DNA from: RFPW01 sp040401595 | Lineage (GTDB): Bacteria; Pseudomonadota; Gammaproteobacteria; Burkholderiales; Burkholderiaceae_E | Assembly (NCBI GenBank): GCA_040401595.1 | Contig: JBBAOE010000022.1 | Location: 1 to 59,234, forward strand | Direction of reading: 5' to 3' | Length of the DNA stretch: 59,234 nucleotides | Part shown: one piece after another, positions 1 to 8,571 of the stretch | Position numbering within the stretch: position 1 is the first letter of the stretch | How the letters are laid out: each line of letters opens with the position of its first letter | Position numbers and translations under genes: made by a program | Notes under the pieces: model-generated | What the model saw: the letters and a program-made list of their open reading frames with translations, nothing else | Told to the model about the DNA's origin: nothing | The model's database searches: none

Positions 1-84
1 GTCGGTCTGCTCGGTGGTCTGCCTGGTGGTCTGCCTGGTGGTCTGCCTGGTGGTCCGCCTGCTGGTTCGCCTGGTGCTCCGTCA
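1..84. repeat. 12-bp tandem repeat at the 3' end of pccA
   Basis: Seven consecutive 12-base units fill this stretch. Units at 13-24, 25-36 and 37-48 are identical (GGTGGTCTGCCT) and the flanking units are degenerate. The last unit runs into the pccA stop codon at 82-84. Read on the minus strand out of the pccA frame it would give a Gly-Pro-Arg-rich peptide, but no gene can be shown because the window starts here. It may be an intergenic minisatellite or the edge of a low-complexity gene outside the window. Confidence 0.7.
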
Positions 85-2157
85 TTCAAACGCAATGATG
101 ACCTGATCAACGCTCAGGCTTTCACCCTCGCGGGCACAAATCTGCTTGACCACGCCATCCTGTGCTGCAGTGAGAATGTTTTCCATCTTCATCGCCTCAA
201 CAACGGCGAGTTTTTCACCCGCCAACACCTTTTGCCCGGGCTGCACGGCCACCTGAACCAGCAGGCCAGGCATGGGCGAGAGCAGCCATCGCGAAAGATC
301 GGGTGGCGCCTTGTAAGGCATGAGTTTGAGCAACTCCGCGGCACGCGGGGACAACACCATGGCATCGATCGCCGCGCCGTGATGGGCAACTCGAAGCGTC
401 AGAGGTTGTTTGGCCGACCCGCGTTCAACCTGGGCGCAAAACGGCCGTCCGTTGACGGTGCCCTGCAGCAAAATATCGCCCAATTGGGTGCCGCTGTGGA
501 TGACATAGGTGCGTGCGCCCACCAGCACCTCGGCCGTGACGGTCGCTTCGTCATAGTGCGCGATCGAGACGTCATGATGATGCTGAGCCCCCTGCGGACC
601 GAGTTCCACCACCACGAAGTGCGTGGCTTGAGCAAACTCATGCCCCGGCATCTGGCCGCTGATGCCCGCTGCTCTCGAGGCGGCTTTTCGACGCACGAAT
701 CCAGCGAGCGCGACGAGAAACAAGGGATCGTCGTGAGCGACGTCCTCGGTTCGAAAGCCCTTGCCGTAATGCTCGGCGATAAATCCTGTGTTGAATTGCC
801 CACGGCCGAACTGGGGATGGGCGATCAGGGCGGACTGGAAGGCGATGTTGCTGTTGATACCGCGGATCACAAAGCCGTTGAGCGCCTCGCGCATCCGTTC
901 GATGGCATCCGCCCGGTCTTTGCCGTGCACGATGAGCTTGGCGATCATCGAGTCGTAGAACATCGGGATTTCACCGCCCTCGTACACACCGGTATCGACG
1001 CGCACGCCGCCGAAACGGCCGTCGCTGTAGGCCTCACCCTGTAAGGTCAGCGTGCCCTGCTCTAGAGACTGCAACGGAGGCTGGTAGCGCACCAGACGCC
1101 CGGTGGAGGGCAGGAAGTTACGCAAGGGATCTTCCGCATTGATTCGGCACTCAATCGCCCAACCGGTGCGCCGGATGTCCTGCTGGGAGAACCCAAGCTT
1201 CTCGCCGGCCGCGACCCGGATCATCTGTTCGACCAGATCGAGACCGGTGATGCACTCGGTCACCGGATGCTCGACCTGCAGGCGGGTATTCATTTCCAGA
1301 AAATAGAAGTCCTGGTCCTTACCGACCACAAACTCGACCGTTCCCGCACTCTGATACTGAACCGCCTTGGCCAGCGCAACCGCCTGCTCGCCCATCGCTT
1401 TGCGGGTCGCCTCGCTGATAAAGGGCGAAGGCGCCTCTTCGATGACTTTCTGATGGCGTCGCTGGATCGAACACTCGCGTTCGTGCAGATAGAGCACGTT
1501 GCCATGCGCGTCGCCCAGCACCTGAATTTCAATATGGCGAGGCTCCTGAACATACTTCTCGATAAACACACGATCATCGCCAAAGCTGTTCAAGGCCTCG
1601 CTACGACAGCTTGCAAATCCCTCGTGGGCCTCCTTGTCATTGAACGCGACCCGCAGCCCCTTGCCCCCGCCACCGGCACTCGCCTTGATCATCACCGGAT
1701 AACCGATATCGCGGGCGATCTGAACCGCCTGTTCCGGCGTATCGATCGCATGGTTATAGCCCGGGATGGTGTTGACCCCAGCCTCGGTGGCGAGCTTCTT
1801 AGAGGCGATCTTGTCGCCCATCGCCGCGATCGAATGATGTTTGGGCCCGATGAAGACGATCCCTTCAGACTCGACGTTGCGAGCGAAGGCCTCGTTCTCG
1901 GATAGAAAACCATAGCCGGGATGAACCGCCTGGGCGCCCGTCTGTTTGCAGGCGGCAATGATCTGTTGGGCGACGAGGTAACTTTCACGACTGGGCGCGG
2001 GGCCGATAAAGACCGCTTCATCGGCCAGTTCGACATGGCGGGCAAAGCGGTCGGCTTCGGAATACACCGCAACCGTGAGAATGCCCATCTTGCGGGCCGT
2101 CTTGATGACGCGGCAGGCGATCTCACCGCGATTGGCAATCAGAATCTTCTGAAACAT
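82..2157 (-). CDS. pccA: Propionyl/acetyl-CoA carboxylase, biotin-carboxylase/biotin-carrier subunit
   Basis: This 691-residue subunit carboxylates its own biotin using ATP and bicarbonate. The partner subunit PccB then transfers the CO2 to propionyl-CoA to make methylmalonyl-CoA. The N-terminus (FQKILIANRGEIACRV) is the biotin-carboxylase start. The ATP-grasp glycine loop (ASAGGGGKGLRV) and the FLEMNTRLQVEHPVTE segment follow. The C-terminus is a biotinyl domain with EAMKMEN, whose biotinylated lysine is near residue 657. The start at 2157 was chosen because the family begins with this methionine and AAGGGA lies just upstream; the frame is open for 17 more codons but those are not family-like. 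It lies 20 bases after pccB and is last in the scpA-meaB-pccB-pccA operon. The neighbours favour propionyl-CoA over acetyl-CoA or 3-methylcrotonyl-CoA as substrate. Confidence 0.93.
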   Translation of the reverse strand: MFQKILIANRGEIACRVIKTARKMGILTVAVYSEADRFARHVELADEAVFIGPAPSRESYLVAQQIIAACKQTGAQAVHPGYGFLSENEAFARNVESEGIVFIGPKHHSIAAMGDKIASKKLATEAGVNTIPGYNHAIDTPEQAVQIARDIGYPVMIKASAGGGGKGLRVAFNDKEAHEGFASCRSEALNSFGDDRVFIEKYVQEPRHIEIQVLGDAHGNVLYLHERECSIQRRHQKVIEEAPSPFISEATRKAMGEQAVALAKAVQYQSAGTVEFVVGKDQDFYFLEMNTRLQVEHPVTECITGLDLVEQMIRVAAGEKLGFSQQDIRRTGWAIECRINAEDPLRNFLPSTGRLVRYQPPLQSLEQGTLTLQGEAYSDGRFGGVRVDTGVYEGGEIPMFYDSMIAKLIVHGKDRADAIERMREALNGFVIRGINSNIAFQSALIAHPQFGRGQFNTGFIAEHYGKGFRTEDVAHDDPLFLVALAGFVRRKAASRAAGISGQMPGHEFAQATHFVVVELGPQGAQHHHDVSIAHYDEATVTAEVLVGARTYVIHSGTQLGDILLQGTVNGRPFCAQVERGSAKQPLTLRVAHHGAAIDAMVLSPRAAELLKLMPYKAPPDLSRWLLSPMPGLLVQVAVQPGQKVLAGEKLAVVEAMKMENILTAAQDGVVKQICAREGESLSVDQVIIAFE

Positions 2158-2177
2158 GTTGATTTCCCTTCGCCCGG

Positions 2178-3710
2178 TCAGAGTGGGATATTGCCGTGCT
2201 TGCGCCACGGGTTTTCCAGTTTCTTGTGCCGCAGCATGGCGAGCGAGCGGCAGATGCGCCTGCGCGTTTCATGAGGCTGGATCACGTCATCGATAAAGCC
2301 CCGCGCACCCGCCACAAAGGGGTTTGCGAACCGCGTCTTGTATTCGGCTTCGCGGGCTGCCAGCTTTTCCGGGTCGCCCTTATCTTCGCGAAAGATGATT
2401 TCCACCGCACCCTTCGCACCCATCACAGCGATTTCGGCGTTGGGCCAGGCGAAGTTCACGTCACCGCGCAGGTGCTTGGACGACATCACGTCGTAGGCGC
2501 CGCCATAGGCCTTGCGCGTGATCACCGTGACTTTCGGGACCGTGCATTCCGCGTAGGCGTACAGCAGTTTGGCACCATGCTTGATGATGCCGCCGTATTC
2601 CTGACTGGTACCGGGCATAAAACCAGGAACGTCGACGAACGTGATCACCGGAATATTGAACGCATCGCAGAACCGGACAAACCGTGCGGCCTTGATACCG
2701 CTCTTGATGTCCAGGCATCCGGCAAGCACCAGCGGATTGTTCGCGACAATGCCCACCGTCTGCCCCTCCATCCGCCCCAGTCCGATCACGATGTTGGCCG
2801 CATAGTCAGGTTGCAACTCAAAAAAATCGCCGTCATCGACAACCTTGTAAATCAGCTCCTTGATGTCGTAGGGCTTGTTGGGATTGTCGGGCACCAGCGT
2901 GTCCAATGAGAGGTCCAGGCGTCCAGCCGGATCACCACTGGGTCGCACTGGCGGCTTCTCGCGATTGTTCAGGGGCAGATAGTTGAAGAATCGGCGCAAC
3001 ATCAGGATCGCCTCGACGTCGTTCTCGAACGCCAGATCGGCCACCCCGCTGCGGGTGGTATGGGTCAACGCCCCACCGAGCTCTTCAGCCGTCACTTCTT
3101 CATGCGTCACCGTTTTCACCACCTCAGGGCCGGTGACAAACATGTAGGAGCTGTCCTTGACCATGAAGATGAAATCAGTCATCGCCGGACTGTAGACCGC
3201 CCCACCCGCACAAGGCCCCATGATCATACTGATCTGAGGAATCACTCCCGAAGCCAGGACGTTTTTCTGGAACACGTCTGCATATCCGCCCAGGGAGGCC
3301 ACGCCTTCCTGAATCCGCGCGCCGCCCGAGTCGTTCAGGCCGATAACGGGCGCACCCACTTTCATCGCCTGATCCATCACCTTGCAGATCTTCTCGGCGT
3401 GAGTCTCGGAAAGTGCACCGCCGAACACCGTGAAGTCCTGGCTGAACGAGAATGCCAGGCGCCCATTGATCATCCCGTAGCCGGTCACGACCCCATCGCC
3501 GGGGATCCGCTGATCGGACATGCCGAAATCGACGCAACGATGCTCGACAAACATGTCCCACTCTTCGAACGTCCCTTCATCAAAGAGCAACTCCAGCCGC
3601 TCGCGAGCCGTCAGCTTGCCCTTGGCGTGCTGCGCGTCGATGCGTTTTTGCCCACCACCCAGGCGAGCCTTGGCCCGCTTTTCCTCGAGCATCTTCTGAA
3701 TGTCATGCAT
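2178..3710 (-). CDS. pccB: Propionyl-CoA carboxylase, carboxyltransferase (beta) subunit
   Basis: This 510-residue protein has the full length of PccB and its two crotonase-fold carboxyltransferase halves. It moves the carboxyl group from biotin on PccA to propionyl-CoA, giving (S)-methylmalonyl-CoA in the cytoplasm. The N-terminal acyl-CoA half has the oxyanion-type glycine motif DSGGARIQEG near residue 128, followed by MGPCAGGAVYSPA. The C-terminal half has VPGFMPGTSQEYGGIIKHGAK and AYGGAYDVMSSKHL. The start MHDIQKMLEEKR is typical of PccB. It sits 60 bases after meaB and 20 bases before pccA, so the two carboxylase subunits are probably co-translated from one message. Confidence 0.95.
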   Translation of the reverse strand: MHDIQKMLEEKRAKARLGGGQKRIDAQHAKGKLTARERLELLFDEGTFEEWDMFVEHRCVDFGMSDQRIPGDGVVTGYGMINGRLAFSFSQDFTVFGGALSETHAEKICKVMDQAMKVGAPVIGLNDSGGARIQEGVASLGGYADVFQKNVLASGVIPQISMIMGPCAGGAVYSPAMTDFIFMVKDSSYMFVTGPEVVKTVTHEEVTAEELGGALTHTTRSGVADLAFENDVEAILMLRRFFNYLPLNNREKPPVRPSGDPAGRLDLSLDTLVPDNPNKPYDIKELIYKVVDDGDFFELQPDYAANIVIGLGRMEGQTVGIVANNPLVLAGCLDIKSGIKAARFVRFCDAFNIPVITFVDVPGFMPGTSQEYGGIIKHGAKLLYAYAECTVPKVTVITRKAYGGAYDVMSSKHLRGDVNFAWPNAEIAVMGAKGAVEIIFREDKGDPEKLAAREAEYKTRFANPFVAGARGFIDDVIQPHETRRRICRSLAMLRHKKLENPWRKHGNIPL

Positions 3711-3770
3711 GGGATCTACTCTGTAAAATTCAATTTCAGATCATGATCGGTACCAGCCAACCTAGACCGG

Positions 3771-4853
3771 TCAACCAGTCAATTCAAGAAGTTGGCGGGC
3801 AGCCACCGAAGCAGCGAGCCGGCCAGACAAGACCGCGTCGAGCGCAGCGGGGAGTGCCGCCTGCACCGCAGGATGGCTTTTGAACCGGGTCTTCAGGCCA
3901 GCCTCAATACGTTCCCACATCCAGGCCTGAGTCTGCTGCGTGCGGCGGGCGGCCAGTTGCCCATTGCGCGTTTGCAGGTCGCGATAGGTTTGTACCGCCG
4001 CCCAGAATGCTTCCAGACCGCCATCTGCATTCGGGTCAGCTGGCACTTTTGGTCTGGCGGCCGGATTCAGTCCAATCGCGTTCAGTGCGCTCAACTGCAG
4101 GACCGTGGGTTGCCAGATCGCACTGTCGTGGTGGGCTCGATCCGGATGCCCGTGCAAGCCGAACAATCTCAGGGACGAGAGAATTTGCGCCTGCGCCCGG
4201 GTAGCGGCGTCCACATCGAGATCAGCCTTGTTGACGACGACCAGATCTGCGAGTTCCATGACCCCGCGCTTGATCGCCTGCAGTTCATCGCCCGCATTGG
4301 GCAACTGCATCAGCACGAACATATCGGTCATGCTGGCCACCGCAGTCTCACTCTGGCCCACGCCCACAGTCTCAACGATCACGACGTCATAGCCTGCCGC
4401 TTCAAACACCAGAATGGATTCACGGGTCTTTTCTGCGACGCCGCCCAGGTTGCCACTGCTGGGGCTCGGGCGGATATAGGCGGCGGGATGAACCGAAAGC
4501 CATTCCATTCGGGTCTTGTCGCCCAGGATGGAGCCGCCGGAAAGACTTGACGACGGGTCCACTGTGAGGACCGCCACGCGGTGTCCCTGGCCAATCAGAA
4601 AAAGGCCCAGCGCCTCGATGAACGTGCTCTTGCCCACCCCAGGCACTCCGCTGATCCCTAGCCTGAATGCGCGACCCGTGTGTGGTAGCAACGTATTGAG
4701 CAAGGTATCGGCGAGCAGTCGATGCTCGGGCCGGGTCGATTCCAGCAGGGTGACCGACTTGGCGATGGCGCGTCGCTGCCTCGGCCCGGAGTCTTGGCGC
4801 ACAGCGTCGCAGAGCGCGGCCACATCAAAAACTTCGCTCATATGGAGGGTCAT
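3771..4853 (-). CDS. meaB: Methylmalonyl-CoA mutase-associated GTPase MeaB
   Basis: This 360-residue P-loop GTPase belongs to the MeaB/ArgK family. It protects methylmalonyl-CoA mutase and gates delivery and removal of its adenosylcobalamin cofactor. The Walker A motif GVPGVGKS is near residues 69-76. A typical MeaB segment, LTVDPSSSLSGGSILGDKTRM, and the switch region VIVETVGVGQSE follow. NKADLD is the guanine-specificity motif. ATG codons at 4853 and 4841 are both possible starts; the difference is four residues. It lies 24 bases downstream of the mutase gene, the usual genetic partner. Confidence 0.94.
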   Translation of the reverse strand: MTLHMSEVFDVAALCDAVRQDSGPRQRRAIAKSVTLLESTRPEHRLLADTLLNTLLPHTGRAFRLGISGVPGVGKSTFIEALGLFLIGQGHRVAVLTVDPSSSLSGGSILGDKTRMEWLSVHPAAYIRPSPSSGNLGGVAEKTRESILVFEAAGYDVVIVETVGVGQSETAVASMTDMFVLMQLPNAGDELQAIKRGVMELADLVVVNKADLDVDAATRAQAQILSSLRLFGLHGHPDRAHHDSAIWQPTVLQLSALNAIGLNPAARPKVPADPNADGGLEAFWAAVQTYRDLQTRNGQLAARRTQQTQAWMWERIEAGLKTRFKSHPAVQAALPAALDAVLSGRLAASVAARQLLELTG

Positions 4854-4877
4854 ATCAGGCGCTGCGACCGGCGTGCC

Positions 4878-7175
4878 TCAGGCGAGTGCCTTGCGAATCT
4901 GCTCGAGCACGTCTTTGGCGCTGGCCGGAATCGGGGTTCCGGGTCCGTAAATGCCTTTGACGCCGTGTTCGAACAAAAATGAATAGTCCTGCTTCGGAAT
5001 CACACCACCGACAAAAACGATGATCCCATCGCCGCCCTGCTTCCGGAGCTCGTCGATGATCGCCGGGACCAGGGTCTTATGACCGGCAGCCAAGGTCGAG
5101 ATGCCCACGGCGTGAACGTCGTTTTCGATCGCCTGTCGCGCACATTCTTCCGGGGTTTGGAAAAGCGGGCCCATGTCGACATCAAAGCCGAGATCGGCGA
5201 ACGCCGTTGCCACCACTTTCGCGCCCCGGTCGTGCCCGTCCTGGCCAAGCTTGGCGATCATGACCCGGGGGCGACGCCCCTGTTCGTTCGCAAATTCGCT
5301 GATCTCGCCCTTGAGCTTGTCCCAGCCATGGGCCGAATCGTAGGCTGCGGCATACACGCCGGTTACCTTCTGAATATCGGCACGATGCCGGCCGAACACT
5401 TTCTCCAGCGCATCGCTGACTTCACCCACAGTCGCCCGCAAGCGAATTGCGGCAATGCTCAATTCGAGCAGATTGCCCTCGCCGGATTGCGCAGCCGCCG
5501 TGAGCGCTTCCAGTGCCGACTCGACCCCTGCAGCATCGCGTGTCGCCCGGATCTGCGCGAGCCGGGCAATCTGACCTTCGCGCACTCGGACGTTATCGAC
5601 CTCGAGGATGTCGACCTTGTCCTGCTGCGCCAGCGTGTACTTGTTGACTCCGACGATCACATCCTGACCGCTGTCGATCCGGGCCTGCTTTTGTGCCGCG
5701 CTGGCTTCGATCCTGAGTTTTGCCCAGCCACTATCGACCGCGCGCGTCATGCCGCCGAGCGCCTGCACCTCTTCAATGATCGCCCAAGCTTTATCAGCCA
5801 TCTCCTGCGTGAGCGACTCCATCAGGTAACTGCCCGCCCACGGGTCGATCACGTTCGGGATATGGGTTTCTTCCTGGAGGATCAGTTGCGTGTTGCGGGC
5901 AATCCGCGAGCTGAATTCGGTCGGCAACGCGATGGCCTCATCAAAACTGTTGGTGTGCAGCGATTGCGTCCCGCCAAACACGGCAGCCATCGCCTCGATC
6001 GTGGTCCGAACCACGTTGTTGTAGGGATCCTGCTCGGTGAGCGACCAGCCCGAGGTCTGACAGTGGGTGCGCAGCATCAGGCTCTTCGGGCTCTTCGCGC
6101 CAAACCCCTTCATGATTCGACACCAGAGCAGGCGTGCGGCGCGCAGCTTGGCAATCTCGAGATAAAAGTTCATCCCGATCGCCCAGAAGAAGCTCAGGCG
6201 CCCGGCGAAATCATCGACGTTCAGCCCTTTGGCAAGCGCTGTCTTCACGTACTCCTGACCATCGGCCAACGTGAACGCCAGCTCAAGTGCCTGGTTGGCA
6301 CCGGCCTCCTGCATGTGATATCCGCTGATCGAAATCGAGTTGAACTTCGGCATGTACTTGGCCGTGTACTCGATGATGTCGCCGATGATGCGCATGCTCG
6401 GTTCGGGCGGATAGATGTAGGTGTTGCGGACCATGAACTCCTTCAGAATGTCGTTCTGAATGGTTCCGCTGAGCGCCGACTGATCAACGCCTTGTTCCTG
6501 TGCTGCCACCACATAACCCGCGAGCACGGGCAACACAGCACCATTCATGGTCATCGACACGCTCACCCGATCGAGCGGAATCCCGTCGAAGAGGATTTTC
6601 ATATCTTCGACCGAATCGATGGCTACCCCCGCCTTACCGACATCGCCAACGACCCGTGGGTGATCGCTGTCATAGCCGCGATGGGTGGCCAGATCAAACG
6701 CGACGCTAACGCCCTGCCCGCCTGCGGCGAGCGCGTTGCGATAAAAGCGGTTGCTGTCTTCAGCGGTTGAAAAACCCGCGTACTGACGGATGGTCCATGG
6801 GCGTACCGCATACATCGTGGCTTGGGGGCCGCGAACAAAGGGTTCGAACCCGGGCAAGGTATCGGCGAACGGCAAGCCCTCGGTGTCTTTCGAGGTGTAC
6901 AAGGGCTTGACCACGATGCCTTCGGGCGTCACCCAGTTCAGCGCATCGACCTTGCCATCGGGCGCCGACTTTGCTGCGGCCTTCTGCCACTGCTCCATCG
7001 AGACCTGGGCAAACTCCGCCGATGCGGCGAAGTGTGATGTCGCCGCGGACGCGGAAGCAGCGGGGACCGCAGGAGTGGCAGCAGTGGCAGCACTGCCACT
7101 AATCGCCGAAGTGGCAGAAGCGGCAGAAGCGGAGGAGGACGAAACGGGTGCGTGGGGTTTCGAGGCTTCGCTCAT
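4878..7175 (-). CDS. scpA: Methylmalonyl-CoA mutase (single-chain, B12-dependent)
   Basis: This 765-residue enzyme isomerises (R)-methylmalonyl-CoA to succinyl-CoA with adenosylcobalamin and feeds propionate carbon into the TCA cycle. The catalytic TIM barrel begins around residue 80 (GIVVKPLYTSKD, GFEPFVRGPQATMYAVRPWTIRQYAGFS). The C-terminal B12-binding domain carries the cobalt-ligand motif DGHDRG and the VGGVIP segment. The first ~55 residues are an Ala/Ser-rich low-complexity extension not seen in typical mutases; the ATG at 7175 has AGGAG about 10 bases upstream, which supports translation of this tail. It is first in the operon and divergent from a GntR regulator. No methylmalonyl-CoA epimerase gene is in the window. 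Confidence 0.95.
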   Translation of the reverse strand: MSEASKPHAPVSSSSASAASATSAISGSAATAATPAVPAASASAATSHFAASAEFAQVSMEQWQKAAAKSAPDGKVDALNWVTPEGIVVKPLYTSKDTEGLPFADTLPGFEPFVRGPQATMYAVRPWTIRQYAGFSTAEDSNRFYRNALAAGGQGVSVAFDLATHRGYDSDHPRVVGDVGKAGVAIDSVEDMKILFDGIPLDRVSVSMTMNGAVLPVLAGYVVAAQEQGVDQSALSGTIQNDILKEFMVRNTYIYPPEPSMRIIGDIIEYTAKYMPKFNSISISGYHMQEAGANQALELAFTLADGQEYVKTALAKGLNVDDFAGRLSFFWAIGMNFYLEIAKLRAARLLWCRIMKGFGAKSPKSLMLRTHCQTSGWSLTEQDPYNNVVRTTIEAMAAVFGGTQSLHTNSFDEAIALPTEFSSRIARNTQLILQEETHIPNVIDPWAGSYLMESLTQEMADKAWAIIEEVQALGGMTRAVDSGWAKLRIEASAAQKQARIDSGQDVIVGVNKYTLAQQDKVDILEVDNVRVREGQIARLAQIRATRDAAGVESALEALTAAAQSGEGNLLELSIAAIRLRATVGEVSDALEKVFGRHRADIQKVTGVYAAAYDSAHGWDKLKGEISEFANEQGRRPRVMIAKLGQDGHDRGAKVVATAFADLGFDVDMGPLFQTPEECARQAIENDVHAVGISTLAAGHKTLVPAIIDELRKQGGDGIIVFVGGVIPKQDYSFLFEHGVKGIYGPGTPIPASAKDVLEQIRKALA

Positions 7176-7189
7176 GGGCTTCTTCTCCT

Positions 7190-7230
7190 GGCCAAATCAG
7201 TGATGCATAATTATAAATCCAAATTTGGCC
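7190..7230. promoter_or_regulatory. Nested palindromes between scpA and the gntR gene
   Basis: An inverted repeat GGCCAAAT (7190-7197) / ATTTGGCC (7223-7230) frames a second, AT-rich palindrome at 7202-7219. The inner site, GATGCATAATTATAAATC, has 9-base arms that match at 7 positions around the centre AATT. The site overlaps the likely promoters of both divergent genes and is the natural operator candidate for the adjacent GntR/FCD protein. The site is seen in the sequence; binding is inferred. Confidence 0.5.
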
Positions 7231-7247
7231 CCGATGCTTGCAGCGCA

Positions 7248-7904
7248 ATGGATCGCTTATCAAAACCGCTGAGCCCTCGTGCCCTCTACGAGGAAGTTGC
7301 CGAACGGCTGCGTCAGCAGATTTTCAGTCACGAGCTCGCCCCTGGAAGCTGGATCGACGAACTCAAGCTCGCGGGCGCCTGGGGGATCAGCCGCACACCG
7401 TTGCGCGAAGCGCTCAAGGTGTTGGCCACCGAAGGCCTGATCACCATGAAGGTGCGGCGCGGCGCCTACGTAACAGAAACGTCGAGCGAAGACGTCAAGC
7501 AGGTGTACCGGCTGCTGTCCCTGCTCGAAAGCGATGCTGCCGCTGAAGTCGCCTCGACCATCGACGAGAGTGGGCTGAGCGTACTGCGCGACCTGCACGA
7601 CAAGCTCGAGAAGCGCGTCCACCGCCGCGATGCGTTTTTTGCTGCCAACGAAGCCTTTCACCTTGGTTTACTGGCTCAGGCAGGCAACCCCTGGCGCTTG
7701 CAGATCGTTCTGGATCTGCGCAAAGTCATGAAGCTCAACCGGCACAACTCGCTGCTCAAGACGGGCCGTCTTGCGCAGTCGCTGGAGGAACACCGCGACC
7801 TGATGGCTGCCATCCAGAATCGCGACGCCGAACAGGCCCGGCTCCTGATGCAGCGCCACTTCGAGAATGGCCTGGCTGCGGCCGACATGTCGCCCACGCC
7901 TTGA
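7248..7904 (+). CDS. GntR-family (FCD domain) transcriptional regulator
   Basis: This protein of about 218 residues has an N-terminal winged-helix domain (ALYEEVAERLRQQIFSHELAPGSW, SRTPLREALKVLATEGLI, the GntR signature). A helical FCD ligand domain follows, with the conserved metal/ligand positions in AFHLGLLAQAGNP and the C-terminal helix EHRDLMAAIQNRDAEQARLLMQRHF. FCD regulators usually sense small organic acids. Divergent placement from scpA-meaB-pccBA suggests that it controls propionyl-CoA/methylmalonyl-CoA catabolism and itself. The start at 7248 is preferred because the upstream in-frame ATG at 7203 lies inside the palindromic operator candidate; neither has a strong ribosome binding site, so the start is uncertain. 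Confidence 0.88.
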   Translation: MDRLSKPLSPRALYEEVAERLRQQIFSHELAPGSWIDELKLAGAWGISRTPLREALKVLATEGLITMKVRRGAYVTETSSEDVKQVYRLLSLLESDAAAEVASTIDESGLSVLRDLHDKLEKRVHRRDAFFAANEAFHLGLLAQAGNPWRLQIVLDLRKVMKLNRHNSLLKTGRLAQSLEEHRDLMAAIQNRDAEQARLLMQRHFENGLAAADMSPTP

Positions 7905-8035
7905 TTGGGTTGGGGCTTTCACCAGATCGCGATCAACCCTGGTCAGTCGGTCCCCAACGCGATTCCGTGGTCCGCTCTGGATCGCTGATTTAAAAGACCC
8001 GCTACGATCGAGCAACGTCTATCTACAGCCCCACC

Positions 8036-8473
8036 ATGATCCATCGTTCCACTCCGATTTTCCGCCGCGTGCGCTGGCTCCGAGGCTGCGCGATCGGTTT
8101 ACTACTGGCAGCCGCACTCACCGGCGGCGATGCGGTGGCGCAGCGAATGTATGACAGCAGCGGCAGCCCATTAGGCCGAGTCGATGGGGAGCGCTATTAC
8201 GACAGCAGCGGCCGCCAGATTGGTCGGGTTGACGGCACCCGAATCTATGACGCATCGGGGAGGCAACTGGGTCGAATCGATGGCGACCGGATCTACGATG
8301 CATCGGGCACGCAGATCGGACGGATCGATGGCGAACGACTCTATAGCGGCTCCGGCACATCGATGGGGCGCATCGATGGCGAGCGGATCTACGACGCCTC
8401 TGGGCGACAAATCGGCCGAGCCGACGGCCTACGCCGCATGCAGATCGTCGTGTACTTCTTCTTTTTTATGTGA
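8036..8473 (+). CDS. Secreted protein of six 16-residue repeats (possible 4-fold beta-flower type)
   Basis: The 145-residue product begins with a signal peptide (basic stretch then GCAIGLLLAAALTGGDAVAQ). The rest is six tandem 16-residue repeats of consensus R-I-Y-D-A-S-G-R-Q-I-G-R-I-D-G-E, running from about residue 37 to 132. It ends in an abrupt hydrophobic tail, MQIVVYFFFFM. The repeats resemble the beta-hairpin repeats of the 4-fold beta-flower family, but that is recognition by pattern only. It stands alone between the gntR gene and the convergent amidohydrolase gene. No function can be assigned. Export to periplasm or surface is likely from the signal peptide. Confidence 0.7.
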   Translation: MIHRSTPIFRRVRWLRGCAIGLLLAAALTGGDAVAQRMYDSSGSPLGRVDGERYYDSSGRQIGRVDGTRIYDASGRQLGRIDGDRIYDASGTQIGRIDGERLYSGSGTSMGRIDGERIYDASGRQIGRADGLRRMQIVVYFFFFM

Positions 8474-8571
8474 GCGGGCGACGCTCGGTTTCGGTAGGGG
8501 ACCCAATATCCTCTTGCTGTTCGTACCGGCCAGAGGAATTGGTATCGTGATGCAGATTAATCGCAGTCACC

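Noticed and set aside
232..1044. Long plus-strand open frame opposite pccA
   Set aside because: It is antisense to conserved biotin-carboxylase sequence; open only because of third-position GC bias.
5079..6770. 563-codon plus-strand open frame opposite the mutase gene
   Set aside because: The minus strand codes a full, conserved mutase. The plus frame has no recognisable domain or ribosome binding site.
8472..8486. Small hairpin GAGCG/CGCTC after the repeat-protein gene
   Set aside because: Five-base stem without a T-run; too weak to call a terminator.
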